Counted from the first letter of the stretch, positions 44,694 through 55,182 are shown. The stretch: DNA of 60,105 nucleotides from Bacteroidales bacterium (GCA_022648685.1 JALCMW010000012.1:1-60105), one strand, 5' to 3'. Program-made: numbers and translations. Notes: a model not told the origin generated them from the letters alone.

Positions 44694-45907
44694 TACATTC
44701 ACTTTCTACCGCCAAGCGTACTATTGTCGGTATTCAATTCCTTTTCGTTGCGTTCGGCTCGACTGTACTTGTTCCGCTTCTTGTCGGACTGGATCCTGCA
44801 ATAGCGTTATTGGCTGCTGGTCTGGGCACCCTTTTGTTCCATGCGGTCACCGGAGGCAAGGTCCCGATTTTCCTTGGCAGTAGTTTCGCATTTATAGCTC
44901 CGATAATCAAAGCTACGGAATTGTACGGTATGTCTGGGATGTTCTGCGGACTTCTGGCCGTAGGTGCCGTTTATATATTGATGAGCATGCTGGTGAAATT
45001 TTTCGGGGTGCGTCTTATTAAGCGTTTGTTTCCTCCCGTAGTCATAGGCCCCGTTATCATCTTGATAGGATTGTCTCTGGCCGGTTCAGGTGTGCGAATG
45101 GCCAGTTCTAACTGGATTCTTGCTATTATATCGCTGGCCGTGGCGGTGATTTGTTCCGTATCGGGACGGGGAATGATAAAATTGATTCCCGTATTTTTCG
45201 GAGCGGTTGCGGGCTATCTGGCGGCTTTGCTGTTTTTCCGCGGTTCGATGGACTTTTCGATAGTCAGTTCTGCAGCGTGGTTCGGATTTCCCCGTTTCCA
45301 GTCTATGTCTTTTTCATGGCAGGCTGTGGTTTTCATGGCTCCGGTTGCCATAGCTCCCATAATCGAGCATGTCGGTGATATCTATACAATAAGTTCTGTA
45401 GCGGGGAAAGATTTCGTGACAGATCCCGGACTTCACAGGACAATGCTTGGCGACGGTCTTGCATGCTGCCTGTCTGCGTTTCTGGGCGGAGCGCCCGTGA
45501 CGACCTATTCTGAAGTTACCGGTGCGATTTCGCTGACGAAAGTTACCGATCCTTCCGTATTGCGGATTTCAGCCGTTACAGCGATAGTTATTTCAGTAAT
45601 AGGCAAATTCGGTGCTTTGATACGTACAATCCCGCAATCCGTGCTAGGCGGAATAATGTTGCTCCTTTTCGGAAGCATCGCCGCAGTCGGAATTAACAAT
45701 ATGATAGAATCCCGTGTGGATATGGGAAAAACGAGGAATCTGATAATAGTTTCACTGATTCTTACTATAGGGATCGGTGGCGCCGTTATTGAAATAGGCA
45801 AATTTTCCCTTGCCGGCATAGGTCTGGCATCGTTGGTCGGAGTGATATTGAATTTGATAATACCTGAAGAAAAATATAAAAGCGATGAAAATAAAGATAG
45901 TAAATAA
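44690..45907 (+). CDS. uraA: Uracil permease-type NCS2 transporter
   Basis: A 405-aa transporter of the nucleobase-ascorbate (NCS2) family. [20 protein letters not shown] and [19 protein letters not shown] are UraA-like; [21 protein letters not shown] and [15 protein letters not shown] contain the substrate-binding Glu and the family signature. It imports uracil (xanthine is a less likely option) with protons. ATGA overlap with the LptF/G gene; its end overlaps dut. Confidence 0.86.
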   Translation: MIHSLSTAKRTIVGIQFLFVAFGSTVLVPLLVGLDPAIALLAAGLGTLLFHAVTGGKVPIFLGSSFAFIAPIIKATELYGMSGMFCGLLAVGAVYILMSMLVKFFGVRLIKRLFPPVVIGPVIILIGLSLAGSGVRMASSNWILAIISLAVAVICSVSGRGMIKLIPVFFGAVAGYLAALLFFRGSMDFSIVSSAAWFGFPRFQSMSFSWQAVVFMAPVAIAPIIEHVGDIYTISSVAGKDFVTDPGLHRTMLGDGLACCLSAFLGGAPVTTYSEVTGAISLTKVTDPSVLRISAVTAIVISVIGKFGALIRTIPQSVLGGIMLLLFGSIAAVGINNMIESRVDMGKTRNLIIVSLILTIGIGGAVIEIGKFSLAGIGLASLVGVILNLIIPEEKYKSDENKDSK

Positions 45908-46319
45908 ATCTTCTTTTCCATCTCCGGCATATGCTACCGAATATTCTGCCGGCATGGATCTAAAAGCCGATATCTCTGAATCCGTTACGTTTGGCCCGAT
46001 GGAAAGGGTCATCGTTCCTACCGGACTCTTCATAGCGCTGCCTTGTGGTTACGAAGCCCAGATCAGGCCAAGAAGCGGACTGGCTGCAAAAAGCGGAGTC
46101 ACGGTGTTGAATTCCCCCGGAACAATTGATGCCGATTACAGGGGGGAAATCAAAGTGATTCTCATAAATCTTTCGGACAAACCGTTCATAATCAACCCCG
46201 GGGAGAGAATCGCACAGATGGTGATAGCTCCTTTCGAAAAGGCGGAATGGCTGGAGTCCGATGTCTTGGATGATACCGAAAGAGGAGAAGGCGGGTTCGG
46301 CAGTACCGGGAAAAAGTGA
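45885..46319 (+). CDS. dut: dUTP diphosphatase
   Basis: A 144-aa trimeric dUTPase with the five motifs in order: [29 protein letters not shown] (catalytic Asp), [11 protein letters not shown] and [10 protein letters not shown]. It hydrolyses dUTP to dUMP, keeping uracil out of DNA and feeding thymidylate synthesis. Its first codons overlap the end of uraA by 23 bases. Confidence 0.96.
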   Translation: MKIKIVNKSSFPSPAYATEYSAGMDLKADISESVTFGPMERVIVPTGLFIALPCGYEAQIRPRSGLAAKSGVTVLNSPGTIDADYRGEIKVILINLSDKPFIINPGERIAQMVIAPFEKAEWLESDVLDDTERGEGGFGSTGKK

Positions 46320-46338
46320 TGAATAATGTATAGGTGAT

Positions 46339-47706
46339 ATGAATATTGCTAAATTGCATGAATTATTCCTTTCCTGCGGTTCCGTAATTACAGACAGCCG
46401 AAAGGTAAAAGGCGGCGAGATGTTTTTCGCTATCAAGGGCGAAAATTTCGACGGTAATGAATATGCCTTGAAAGCATTGGAAAACGGAGCTTCTTATGCT
46501 GTAGTAAGTGCCGGTTCCGTTGCAGTTTCCCGGGTGGCGTCATCATTGCCGGAAGAAACTGCGAAAAAAATTATAACGGTTGCCGATACTCTCGGTACTT
46601 TACAGGAGTTGGCCGCTTTTCATCGTGAAAACATCTTTGCCGACAGAAAACGGGTAAAAGTAATAGGTCTTACCGGTACAAATGGGAAGACCACTACCAA
46701 AGAACTGATAAGAACCGTTCTTTCAATTGAATATAATGTTGTTGCCACCGAGGGTAATTTCAATAATGACATCGGTGTCCCTCTGTCTCTGTTGAGGATA
46801 ACGCCTGAAACTGAAATTGCAGTCATAGAGATGGGGGCCAGCCATCCGGACGATATAAAATTCCTGACGGGTATAGTCCATCCAGATCTGGGTCTGATAA
46901 CAAATGTCGGAAAAGCACATCTTATGGGTTTCGGCGATCTGGAAGGGGTAAAGAGGGCTAAAGGCCAATTGTATGATTATATATATTCGTCCGGAGGCAG
47001 CGTATTTGTCAACAGCGACAACAACATCCTGATGGGCATGGTTGCCGGAAGGCCGGGTTTGAATACGATACCTTACGGACTTGCATATTCAGGCGTTTCG
47101 GTACTTCCTTCTTCCGCCGAACATCCGTTCCTGAGTATGGAAATTCCGCAGGACAACGGAAACATAAGGCTTGATACACATCTTGTCGGTACTTACAATG
47201 CAGATAATGTACTTGCGGCGCTGAAAGTCGGTTCTTATTTTGGAATTGGTACCGGTGAGGCTGCAAAAGCCATAAGTGAATATATACCTTCAAATAACAG
47301 ATCACAACTGATCAAGACCGGGTCTAATTCTCTAATAGTGGATGCTTATAATGCAAATCCGACAAGCATGTCCGCGGCTCTGGACAATTTTGTAAATGTG
47401 CAGGCATCCTGTAAAATAGCTATGCTGGGGGATATGCTTGAATTGGGGAGCGACTCCGTTCCTGAACATATGAAAATATTGAAAAAGGTACTGGGAATCG
47501 GTCTTAGTTCAGTGTTTCTGGTAGGGGAGGAGTTCCATAAGGCTATGGATTACCTGGATCCAAAGGATAAAACAGCCGGACCCGTTTGGTTCGGATCATC
47601 TTCCGAGCTTTCGAAATACCTGAAATCCAATCGCCTGGAAGGCTGTACTATTCTGATAAAGGGGTCGAGGGGGATTGCCATGGAAAAGATCATCCCTGAG
47701 TTATAG
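46339..47706 (+). CDS. murF: UDP-MurNAc-tripeptide D-alanyl-D-alanine ligase
   Basis: A 455-aa Mur ligase. ITDSRKVKGGEMFFAIKGENFDG is the N-terminal UDP-binding pattern, GLTGTNGKTTTKELI the P-loop, VIEMGASHPDDI and VDAYNANPTSM the central and C-terminal motifs. It adds D-Ala-D-Ala to the peptidoglycan precursor in the cytoplasm. Last gene of the tgt operon; it overlaps the convergent PAP2 gene by six bases at the stops. Confidence 0.96.
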   Translation: MNIAKLHELFLSCGSVITDSRKVKGGEMFFAIKGENFDGNEYALKALENGASYAVVSAGSVAVSRVASSLPEETAKKIITVADTLGTLQELAAFHRENIFADRKRVKVIGLTGTNGKTTTKELIRTVLSIEYNVVATEGNFNNDIGVPLSLLRITPETEIAVIEMGASHPDDIKFLTGIVHPDLGLITNVGKAHLMGFGDLEGVKRAKGQLYDYIYSSGGSVFVNSDNNILMGMVAGRPGLNTIPYGLAYSGVSVLPSSAEHPFLSMEIPQDNGNIRLDTHLVGTYNADNVLAALKVGSYFGIGTGEAAKAISEYIPSNNRSQLIKTGSNSLIVDAYNANPTSMSAALDNFVNVQASCKIAMLGDMLELGSDSVPEHMKILKKVLGIGLSSVFLVGEEFHKAMDYLDPKDKTAGPVWFGSSSELSKYLKSNRLEGCTILIKGSRGIAMEKIIPEL

Positions 47707-48303
47707 ATTTGTTTGAACCGGAACTTCAATGTATCTTTTGATCAATATCCTGGTGAGGATTCCTATTCCGTATCCTATCAAAAGGCCTATCGCCGTTCCC
47801 ACCAGGATGTCTCCGAAATAGTGTTTGCCTACGAAGACCCGGCTCATTGCTACAAGAGCTGCCCATATGTATATCAAGGTCCGGTAGGCGTTGTAAGTAT
47901 GGAATTTGTCAGTCCTGAACCCCATGATGGAACAAGCAGCAAAACCGAATGCGTTTGTCGCATGCCCGGAATAAAAACCGAAATATCCTCCGCGCCCTTC
48001 CAATATGTTAAGGCCTGCTGTAAGCATCTTTGTATTGTAACAGGGTCTCAGCCTGTCTATCATATTTTTGAAAAAGTCTGCGGTCTGATCGCATAATGTG
48101 ACCGTAAGGATTATCGATGTCATTATTATCAACCCTTTTTTCCATCCAAGCCTTTTTATCAGCATGAATATCGTGACTGCGTATATAGGGACCCAAACGT
48201 ATTTGTTTGAAAGAAGCGGCATTACGGAATCAGTGAATCCATTGTGGGATTCATTGATTAACAAGGTCAGAGCCTGATCGGCATTATGCAGAAAATCTGT
48301 CAT
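47701..48303 (-). CDS. PAP2 family membrane phosphatase
   Basis: A 200-aa membrane phosphatase with the three PAP2 motifs: KNMIDRLRPC (KX6RP), YSGHATN (SGH) and SRVFVGKHYFGD (SRX5HX3D), between about five helices. It could dephosphorylate undecaprenyl pyrophosphate or phospholipid head groups on the periplasmic side. The start overlaps the obg stop by four bases, making it the last gene of the hpt-adk-obg operon. Confidence 0.9.
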   Translation of the reverse strand: MTDFLHNADQALTLLINESHNGFTDSVMPLLSNKYVWVPIYAVTIFMLIKRLGWKKGLIIMTSIILTVTLCDQTADFFKNMIDRLRPCYNTKMLTAGLNILEGRGGYFGFYSGHATNAFGFAACSIMGFRTDKFHTYNAYRTLIYIWAALVAMSRVFVGKHYFGDILVGTAIGLLIGYGIGILTRILIKRYIEVPVQTNL

Positions 48304-49292
48304 TTATCCAGTGATTGCCAAAGCACATCCAGAATATCCGTTATTCCTTCACCGTTGGCTGAAGATATGAATGCATGAGGTATGCCGGCAGGCAGAGTCT
48401 TTTCGATTTCCTTTTCTTTTTTTTCGTCGATAAGATCGCATTTTGTGATTGCAAGAATTCTGGCCTTTACAAGAAGTTCTGGATTGTAAAGCTTCAATTC
48501 GTTCAGCAGGACTTCATAACCTTTGGCTATGTTTTCTTCTTCCGCCGAAACCATAAACAATAGTACCGAGTTTCTTTCGATATGGCGCAGGAAGCGGATT
48601 CCTATGCCCTTGCCCTCATGTGCGCCTTCGATTATGCCAGGAATATCCGCAATTACAAAGGATTGGCCATCGTAGTATTTTACAATTCCCAGATTCGGCT
48701 CCAGAGTGGTGAACGGATAACCGGCTATCTTAGGCTTGGCGGAAGTCACTGTCGCCAGGAATGTGGATTTTCCAGCATTGGGAAATCCGACAAGCCCGAC
48801 ATCGGCAAGAACTTTCAGTTCCAGAACGAACCATCCGCTTTCTCCTTCTTCTCCCGGCTGCGAAAATCTTGGTGTTTGAAGTGTGGGTGTTTTGAATGCG
48901 TTGTTGCCAAGTCCGCCTCTTCCTCCTTTGCACAGTATCCTTTCCTCTCCGGCAGTAAGCATTTCAAAGATTACTTCGCCTGTATCTCCGTTTTTTACAG
49001 CCGTTCCTATCGGGACGTCCAGATATATGTCATCTCCATTCTTGCCTTTCTTAAGATCTCCGCTTCCTCCCGTTCCGTCTTCGGCTTTTACTATTTTGCG
49101 GAATTTCAAATGTATCAGAGTCCAGAATTGAGGGTTTGCCCGAAGTATTATATGTCCCCCGCGTCCTCCGTCACCACCGTCAGGTCCTCCTTTAGGGACG
49201 TATTTGGCTCTGTGCAGATGCACCGAACCGGCTCCTCCGTGTCCGGAAGAGCAGAATATTTTCACATAATCGATAAAGTTGGACTCAGACAT
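48300..49292 (-). CDS. obg: GTPase Obg (ribosome assembly)
   Basis: A 330-aa Obg GTPase. The glycine-rich N-domain (GHGGAGSVHLHRAKYVPKGG, KGKNGDDIYLDVP, KGGRGGLGN) is followed by G1 GFPNAGKST (169-177), GYPFTTLEPN (switch I), DIPGIIEGAHEGKG and TKCDL. It supports 50S subunit maturation. It lacks the C-terminal OCT domain found in some Obgs, which is common. Confidence 0.96.
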   Translation of the reverse strand: MSESNFIDYVKIFCSSGHGGAGSVHLHRAKYVPKGGPDGGDGGRGGHIILRANPQFWTLIHLKFRKIVKAEDGTGGSGDLKKGKNGDDIYLDVPIGTAVKNGDTGEVIFEMLTAGEERILCKGGRGGLGNNAFKTPTLQTPRFSQPGEEGESGWFVLELKVLADVGLVGFPNAGKSTFLATVTSAKPKIAGYPFTTLEPNLGIVKYYDGQSFVIADIPGIIEGAHEGKGIGIRFLRHIERNSVLLFMVSAEEENIAKGYEVLLNELKLYNPELLVKARILAITKCDLIDEKKEKEIEKTLPAGIPHAFISSANGEGITDILDVLWQSLDK

Positions 49293-49348
49293 TATTATTT
49301 TCCGGTTTTTTGATTTTCCTTTTTACGTTGATTCAGTGGAAAGATCCG

Positions 49349-49921
49349 TTAGAATTTGTCCATCAACGCATTGACCTTCTCACGGACTCCTTCGATGGAG
49401 CCGGTCCCGTCCACTTCCTTGTATGCCTGCGCTTTCTTGTAGAAAGAAATGAGTGGTTCGGTTTTTTCGTGGTATGTTTTTATCCTGTTGTTGATAGTGC
49501 TGTCCTTGGCATCGTCTGCACGGCCTTCAATTGCAGCTCTGTGTTTGATCCTTTCCTTTATGAGCTCATCGGGAATCATTATTGAGATCACAGATGTCAC
49601 TTTTTCGTTTTTTGCTGCCAGTATTTTGTCCAAAGCTTCAGCCTGGGCTATTGTTCTCGGAAAGCCGTCAAGAAGGAATCCGTCTACATCCTTTACGGTT
49701 TCGAATTCGTTTTTGATCATATCTTCCACGATTTCATCAGGAACCAGTTCACCGGCATCGATGAGAGATTTAGCTTTGATTCCCAGAGAACTGCCCGCAG
49801 CTATTTCCTTTCTCAGGAGTTCTCCTGTCGAAAGATGGCAAAGGTTGTATTTCTCCACCATTGATGAGGCCTGGGTGCCTTTTCCTGCACCCGGAGGTCC
49901 GAAAAGAATGTAATATTTCAT
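49349..49921 (-). CDS. adk: Adenylate kinase
   Basis: A 190-aa adenylate kinase: P-loop FGPPGAGKGTQ, LSTGELLRKEIAAGS (AMP site), DGFPRTIAQAEALD. The LID is the short form, without a zinc finger. It balances ATP, ADP and AMP. It lies 10 bases after hpt. Confidence 0.95.
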   Translation of the reverse strand: MKYYILFGPPGAGKGTQASSMVEKYNLCHLSTGELLRKEIAAGSSLGIKAKSLIDAGELVPDEIVEDMIKNEFETVKDVDGFLLDGFPRTIAQAEALDKILAAKNEKVTSVISIMIPDELIKERIKHRAAIEGRADDAKDSTINNRIKTYHEKTEPLISFYKKAQAYKEVDGTGSIEGVREKVNALMDKF

Positions 49922-49931
49922 ATCTTGATAA

Positions 49932-50480
49932 TTATTTTGATTCGTCCAATATATATATTTCCGGGAAATTCCTTCCTATTTCATTATAGTCAAGTCCGAA
50001 TCCGACTATGAATTTGTTTTCTATTTCAAGGGCGACGTAATCCAGCTTGATGTTTTCCTGCAGAGCCTCGGGTTTCAGCAGCATAGTGCAAACCTTTATT
50101 TCTTTTGCTCCGTGTCCCTTGAGAATGTTTTCCAGTTCCACGATGGTTTTTCCGGTATCGACTATATCTTCGATTATGATTATCCTCCTGCCCTTGACAT
50201 CGGCGGTCAGTCCCATCGCCTGTTTTACATCGCCTGTCGAGTTGGTTCCGCAGTAGGATGACAATTTTATCGATACCAGCTGGCAATTGAACTTGAGCCT
50301 TTTCATAAGTTCCGAAGTGAAAATGATGGATCCGTTCAGAACACAAAGGATAATTGGAATGTCATCGCATCCTTCGAAGTCTTTGTTGATATCCGAAGCG
50401 ACATTGTCAATCGCTTTTTCGATTTTGTCATTGGAAATGTAAGGCTTGAAAGTCTTGTCAAATAATGTGACCTTATTCAT
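49932..50480 (-). CDS. hpt: Hypoxanthine phosphoribosyltransferase
   Basis: A 182-aa type I phosphoribosyltransferase. The PRPP motif is IIIIEDIVDTGKTIVE, and the hood/flexible loop LSSYCGTNSTGDVKQ and KPEALQENIKLDYVALEIENKFIVGFGLDYNE are typical of HPRT. It salvages hypoxanthine and guanine. ATG 50480 is used in place of a TTG 12 bases upstream. First gene of hpt-adk-obg-PAP2. Confidence 0.94.
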   Translation of the reverse strand: MNKVTLFDKTFKPYISNDKIEKAIDNVASDINKDFEGCDDIPIILCVLNGSIIFTSELMKRLKFNCQLVSIKLSSYCGTNSTGDVKQAMGLTADVKGRRIIIIEDIVDTGKTIVELENILKGHGAKEIKVCTMLLKPEALQENIKLDYVALEIENKFIVGFGLDYNEIGRNFPEIYILDESK

Positions 50481-50500
50481 AGGATGTAACAATTAAAGAA

Positions 50501-50508
50501 CAAAAATA
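50501..50508 (-). promoter_or_regulatory. Candidate -7 box of the hpt operon
   Basis: Minus strand TATTTTTG fits TAnnTTTG, 20 bases before hpt ATG 50480, in the 119-base gap shared with the divergent helix-hairpin-helix gene. Confidence 0.5.
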
Positions 50509-50599
50509 ACACAATTCCTTTAAAAAAGATAAAATAATCGCTTAAGGATTATTTATTAAAGGAATTGACGATTCCGGGCGGTATTTTGACTCGAAATTC

Positions 50600-52468
50600 A
50601 TGACATATATGAGGAAAGTACTTTTTGCGGTTTCATTAATCAGCCTGATCTTTCCGGATCTTGCCATGGCGGATCCGGATTACGAATATTCGTATTATAT
50701 ACTTAGGCTTTCAGGAGCTTCCGACATGAGCGAGCTTGACGCAGGTGAAGTCTCCAGATATATGTATTATATCCGGCACCCACTTGAAATCAATACGGCG
50801 TCTGTAAACAGGCTTATTGAGAGCGGGTTGTTTTCCGGATATCAGGCAGCATCTATTGTTAACTATATCAAGTGTTCTGGAGATGTTTTGTCGGTCAAGG
50901 AATTGGCTGCGGTCGACGGCTTCGGCGCAGAAAAAAGCCTGGCCCTCATGCCGTTTATTTCATTCAAGTCTTATTCGATGCCCGGAAGCAGGCCTGATAC
51001 TGCCCGCCGTATCGATAATTCCGTGACTTCCAGATATTCCTTAAGGAGAATAGGTTCCAGTTCGTCTTATGAAGGAAAGTATTCGTTGAAAGCCGACTGC
51101 TTATCGGCGGGGAAATTCGAATTTTCAGCAGGAGGCGGATCCTCATACGGGGATCCAGGTGTAATCCCGTCTTCCTATACTTTCAGTGCTGCGGTTTACG
51201 GCCGTTCCCATATCGACAAATTCGTGATGGGCGATTTTAATGCCAGATTCGGGCAGGGTATTGCATTATGGAGCGGTTTTTCGCTTAGCTCTTTGTATGA
51301 GCCCGGGAATTTTTACAGAAAGGCTTCAGGTATTTCTCCCGTTCATTCGTTTTCCGGAACGGGATCTTTCAGGGGAGTGGCTTCCGATTATTCTTTCGGA
51401 AATTTTTCCATCTCTTCCTTTCTTGCCGTCAACGGTTTGAAAAAACGCATGGAATCGGGAAAACGTTGTCCTCTTTCTCTAATTCCGGCTTTGAATACCG
51501 GTTATTTGTTGAAAAACGGAATTATTTCTGTTACAGGATATTATTATCCCCAAACAAAATCATCCGGGGGAAAGGGTTTGGTTTCGGCTGATTTCCGGTA
51601 TAGTATAAAGGGAAAGGAAATATATTCCGAAGCCGCTTTGCAACTTGCTACTTTTTGTCCTGCGATAATTGCCGGCTGCGTTGTTCCTTTGAACGGTAAA
51701 ACTGAATTGGGGTTGATGGCAAGGTATTATGTCTCGGGTTTCGAATCTCCTTTTTCCGGCTCTTTTCGTTCCGGTTCGGGAAATTCGGGGGAGATAGCTT
51801 GTTCCGCCGGTATTTCCCGTTATTCCGGGGAATGGATAGATCTTAAAGGAAGGGATGGGTTCGGTCAGTCGGTGCAAAAAAACATTTTTTCAATTACAGC
51901 TGATGCTGCCGTTTATAGTGGTAAGCAGCCTCCGGGAAGCAATGTGCCGCTTCAGTGTAAAATATTATTGAAGGATTCTTTTCAAATGGCATCATCCTTT
52001 TCATGGAAAATAAGGATGACGGAGAGGTTCAGGACGTATGACGGTAATCATAAATTCCGTACCGACCTCCGGTCCGATTGTATTTATTCGGATGGCAAAT
52101 GGAGTGCGGCCTGTAGAGGTAATATCTTGCATTTCGACGGTACCGGACTTCTTGCTTATACGGATTGCGGTTATTCTTTCCGCCATATCTTTGTTTATGG
52201 AAGATACGGACTTTTTAAAATAGAGCATTGGAGCGACCGTATTTATGTATATGAAAGAGATGCCCCCGGCAGTTTCAATGTGCCCGCCCGTTACGGCAGA
52301 GGTTTCTGGCTGTCTTTTGTGGGCGGATGCAAGTTGCGCTTCCCTAAATATACAACGTCGTTATATTTGCGGCTTGCGCATACTGAATCATCCCGTATTT
52401 CCAATAAGAACGCTTTTGTAAGATCTGTTAATACGGAACTGAAATTACAATGCTATGTCGGTTTTTGA
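50600..52468 (+). CDS. Outer-membrane-type protein with N-terminal helix-hairpin-helix domain
   Basis: A 622-aa exported protein (signal peptide, residues ~6-24, cleavage near AMADPD; start ATG 50600 or 50609). Residues ~55-120 hold two ComEA-like helix-hairpin-helix motifs (INTASVNRLIESGLFSGYQA, LAAVDGFGAEKSLALM). The rest is rich in alternating Ser/Gly/Tyr strands (ADFRYSIKGKEIYSEAAL, FRTYDGNHKFRTDLRSD), like a beta-barrel. The layout is common in Bacteroidota but its job is unknown. DNA binding in the envelope is possible but unproven. Its stop abuts the convergent mltD stop. Confidence 0.82.
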   Translation: MTYMRKVLFAVSLISLIFPDLAMADPDYEYSYYILRLSGASDMSELDAGEVSRYMYYIRHPLEINTASVNRLIESGLFSGYQAASIVNYIKCSGDVLSVKELAAVDGFGAEKSLALMPFISFKSYSMPGSRPDTARRIDNSVTSRYSLRRIGSSSSYEGKYSLKADCLSAGKFEFSAGGGSSYGDPGVIPSSYTFSAAVYGRSHIDKFVMGDFNARFGQGIALWSGFSLSSLYEPGNFYRKASGISPVHSFSGTGSFRGVASDYSFGNFSISSFLAVNGLKKRMESGKRCPLSLIPALNTGYLLKNGIISVTGYYYPQTKSSGGKGLVSADFRYSIKGKEIYSEAALQLATFCPAIIAGCVVPLNGKTELGLMARYYVSGFESPFSGSFRSGSGNSGEIACSAGISRYSGEWIDLKGRDGFGQSVQKNIFSITADAAVYSGKQPPGSNVPLQCKILLKDSFQMASSFSWKIRMTERFRTYDGNHKFRTDLRSDCIYSDGKWSAACRGNILHFDGTGLLAYTDCGYSFRHIFVYGRYGLFKIEHWSDRIYVYERDAPGSFNVPARYGRGFWLSFVGGCKLRFPKYTTSLYLRLAHTESSRISNKNAFVRSVNTELKLQCYVGF

Positions 52469-54199
52469 TTATCTCGGAATTCTTATTTTCATGCCCGGAT
52501 GTATGTCGGATCCTATTTTGTTATATTCCATGATATTATTTGCACTGATACCCTTGAATCTTTTTGCAATGGAATAGAGAGTATCTCCGTCCTTTACAGT
52601 ATAGAGGGTATAAGATGAATATGAGTCGTCGGATTGATCGCTTTCCGTTGAAGCTGTGCATGACGAGCTTGATTGTGAAGCGGAACCGGAATAGGAAGGC
52701 GCGCCTTTTCTGTAAATCACCAATTTCTGGCCTATTTTGAGATTGCTGCTTCTCAAATGATTCCACTTTTTCAATTGAGAGACGGAAACATGGTATCTAC
52801 GCGCAATCCTTCCCATATAATCACCTTTTCTTACTCTGTAGACTATTCTTGTACCGTTCCCGTATGGAGAATTTTGTTTTATTTTGTTGATATTTACGGT
52901 ACTGAACAAGTCTTCGGCCTTATAAGTATAAAGAGAATCTTCGGAGTCCAGGAAGGCATTGGTATAGGTATATGGTATTCTGAGTATGAAAGTTCCTTCG
53001 TTTCCCGGAATTATATCATGCGTGTATTGTGGATTAAGATTTCGCAACATATCCACAGGAACTCCTACGACTTGATTTATCTGTTTGAAATGGAGCATCT
53101 TATGTATCTCGAACGTGTCAATATGCGCCGGCAGTTGTATTTCTTCCGGAACAATCCCGTGTTCTTTGTAATATGTGGTGGCATACATTGCGCCTACGAA
53201 AGCTGGTACGTAGCCTCTTGTTTCCCTCGGAAGATAAGGATAGATTGACCAGAAGTCCCTTTTTCCTCCGCTTCTTTTTATTGCTTTGCTCACGTTTCCT
53301 GCTCCGCAGTTATATGAAGATATGGCAAGGTTCCAGTCTCCGAAGATATTGTATGAGTCTCTGAGGTAGCGGGCAGCAGCGTCGGCGGATTTGACAGGAT
53401 CCAGCCTTTCATCTACGAACGAATCTATCTTCAATCCGTAATTCTTTGCCGTGGAATACATGAATTGCCACATTCCTTTTGCTCCGGCTGGTGATATGGC
53501 TGTCGGATTCATTGCGGATTCTATTATCGCCATTATCTTGAGTTCCTCAGGCAAATCGTATTTATTGAACGTCTCTTCGAAAATCGGCATATAGTATTTG
53601 CACAGTGCCAGAATCTTGGACATCTTTTCCGGCATTTTCTCTGAATATAATATGATATAGTTCTTGACTGTTTCGTTGAACGGAAGAGTAATGAAAGAGT
53701 TCATCTCCGACAGCCTCCGTATGAATACGGAGTCGGGGACATTCGAACTGAAGTGTACCGAATCCATATCATAATCTTGAAATTCACTGTTTTTTTTCAA
53801 TTGATTATGCAGATACCAGATACTGAGAAGGCTGTCCGAGATGTCCTGATCGTAATCTTCAGGATTCAATCCGGCCGCACTTTTGTTTTCGTTTTCTTCG
53901 TAAATATCGATAAGCTCCGAGCGTACGCTGTCATTCAAATGCAAATCATTCCGGTATTGTTCGATGTCGTTTCTAAGGGAATCTATCTGTTTTTTCAAAC
54001 CTTCATTTTCTTTCAGGAGCATATTTTTACTTTTGAAAGAAAATGTTTTCTTTCGTGTTTTCTCCGTATTCTCGTCTTTGCTCCTTACCGTATCTTCCTG
54101 TGAAGGGAATAATTTCCTTAATATGTTCTGGGCTCCTGCCGGAACCGTTACAATGCTCAAAGTCAAGCTTGTGATAATTGTCAGTTTGATAAAATTCAT
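52469..54199 (-). CDS. mltD: MltD-like lytic transglycosylase with LysM repeats
   Basis: A 576-aa periplasmic or surface murein hydrolase with signal peptide (~1-23). A charged coiled-coil segment (~60-90) is followed by an SLT domain with catalytic Glu227 in MAIIESAMNPTAISPAGAKG and SYNCGAGNVSKAI. Two LysM domains are at the C-terminus (YRVRKGDYMGRIARRYHVSV; YTVKDGDTLYSIAKRF) with a Ser-rich linker. It cleaves glycan strands by forming 1,6-anhydro ends. It lies downstream of parB and DUF5683, a gene order known in Bacteroidota. Confidence 0.92.
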   Translation of the reverse strand: MNFIKLTIITSLTLSIVTVPAGAQNILRKLFPSQEDTVRSKDENTEKTRKKTFSFKSKNMLLKENEGLKKQIDSLRNDIEQYRNDLHLNDSVRSELIDIYEENENKSAAGLNPEDYDQDISDSLLSIWYLHNQLKKNSEFQDYDMDSVHFSSNVPDSVFIRRLSEMNSFITLPFNETVKNYIILYSEKMPEKMSKILALCKYYMPIFEETFNKYDLPEELKIMAIIESAMNPTAISPAGAKGMWQFMYSTAKNYGLKIDSFVDERLDPVKSADAAARYLRDSYNIFGDWNLAISSYNCGAGNVSKAIKRSGGKRDFWSIYPYLPRETRGYVPAFVGAMYATTYYKEHGIVPEEIQLPAHIDTFEIHKMLHFKQINQVVGVPVDMLRNLNPQYTHDIIPGNEGTFILRIPYTYTNAFLDSEDSLYTYKAEDLFSTVNINKIKQNSPYGNGTRIVYRVRKGDYMGRIARRYHVSVSQLKKWNHLRSSNLKIGQKLVIYRKGAPSYSGSASQSSSSCTASTESDQSDDSYSSYTLYTVKDGDTLYSIAKRFKGISANNIMEYNKIGSDIHPGMKIRIPR

Positions 54200-54219
54200 C
54201 TTTTGCTATTTTTGCCGGC

Positions 54220-55182
54220 TTAAAATTTAAGTCCTACTGAAAATCCGATATTGCCTTGCTGCGGTCCGAAAGCGTATGAACTGGAAGGCATTGTTATTAC
54301 AGGAGTTATATCCATGGTAAGGTTGTCACTGACTTCGAAGTCATGCATATAGGCAAATACATTTGCGTCTATGGCTTGCAGCAGGTAGAAACCTGCCAGA
54401 GCTACTATGGAATAGTCCCGGTATCTTCTGAATACGTTCCTGTAGTATAATGCTGTTTCCGATGAAATTGGGCCGTCATAATTTTCGGGATCGCTTGTGG
54501 CTTCGTTATATATCCTTTTGTATCTTCTGTAATTGGTGTCGTTCAATGACAGGAAATGATAAGATCCGGCCATGCATGCCCAATATACGGGGATTTTCCA
54601 GTATTCCCCGTTGTAAGCCTGCCCGAGGCCGGGGAGAAGCAGAGAATATATCGTGGCTTTTCCCGGTTGTGGATATGCGTCTTTGTTGTAATTTACAACG
54701 CCGTCCATGAGGGTCCCCCAATAGATGGCGGCCGCTCCCGCAAAAAGATAATTGCTTATCTTTTTTGAGTCATTGTCTATTTTGAATGTGGTGTTCGTGC
54801 CGTTGACGGCGAAATCGGCATTATATGCATCGAGAGAAGAATTGTATTGTTTCCTGTAATGTATCCCGAGTCCGATTGTCGCTCCCATTCCTCCATAGAT
54901 CAGCGGAAGTTTCCAATATTGCCTGTTGTAGATTTGTTCGCATCCGATGAAAACAGTCGAACCGGCGAACATAGTTCCTATCTGCAACGGTTCTTTGTGT
55001 GAAACGCCTTTGAAAAATTTCTTTAGGGAAAACATTACGGCCGTAGTGTCGTTCCCTGTCGTGTCTTCCGGGGAATTATAGTTTTGTGTGAAAGCCTTAT
55101 CCTTGAATTGTGCATCTGCGCATACGGAAAATACCGTTGCACCGATAATTACTAGAAGCAAATAACACAAAATTTTCTTCAT
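54220..55182 (-). CDS. DUF5683 family membrane protein
   Basis: A 320-aa protein with a signal sequence (~4-24, cleavage near CADAQF). It has repeated hydrophobic helices such as YSLLLPGLGQAYNGEYWKIPVYWA and RQYWKLPLIYGGMGATIGLG, two copies of a GQ-Y-N-YWK-P motif that mark DUF5683. The C-terminal part ends in a beta strand pattern (GNIGFSVGLKF). Function is unknown; it is conserved with parAB and mltD in this clade, hinting at an envelope role linked to chromosome segregation. Confidence 0.85.
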   Translation of the reverse strand: MKKILCYLLLVIIGATVFSVCADAQFKDKAFTQNYNSPEDTTGNDTTAVMFSLKKFFKGVSHKEPLQIGTMFAGSTVFIGCEQIYNRQYWKLPLIYGGMGATIGLGIHYRKQYNSSLDAYNADFAVNGTNTTFKIDNDSKKISNYLFAGAAAIYWGTLMDGVVNYNKDAYPQPGKATIYSLLLPGLGQAYNGEYWKIPVYWACMAGSYHFLSLNDTNYRRYKRIYNEATSDPENYDGPISSETALYYRNVFRRYRDYSIVALAGFYLLQAIDANVFAYMHDFEVSDNLTMDITPVITMPSSSYAFGPQQGNIGFSVGLKF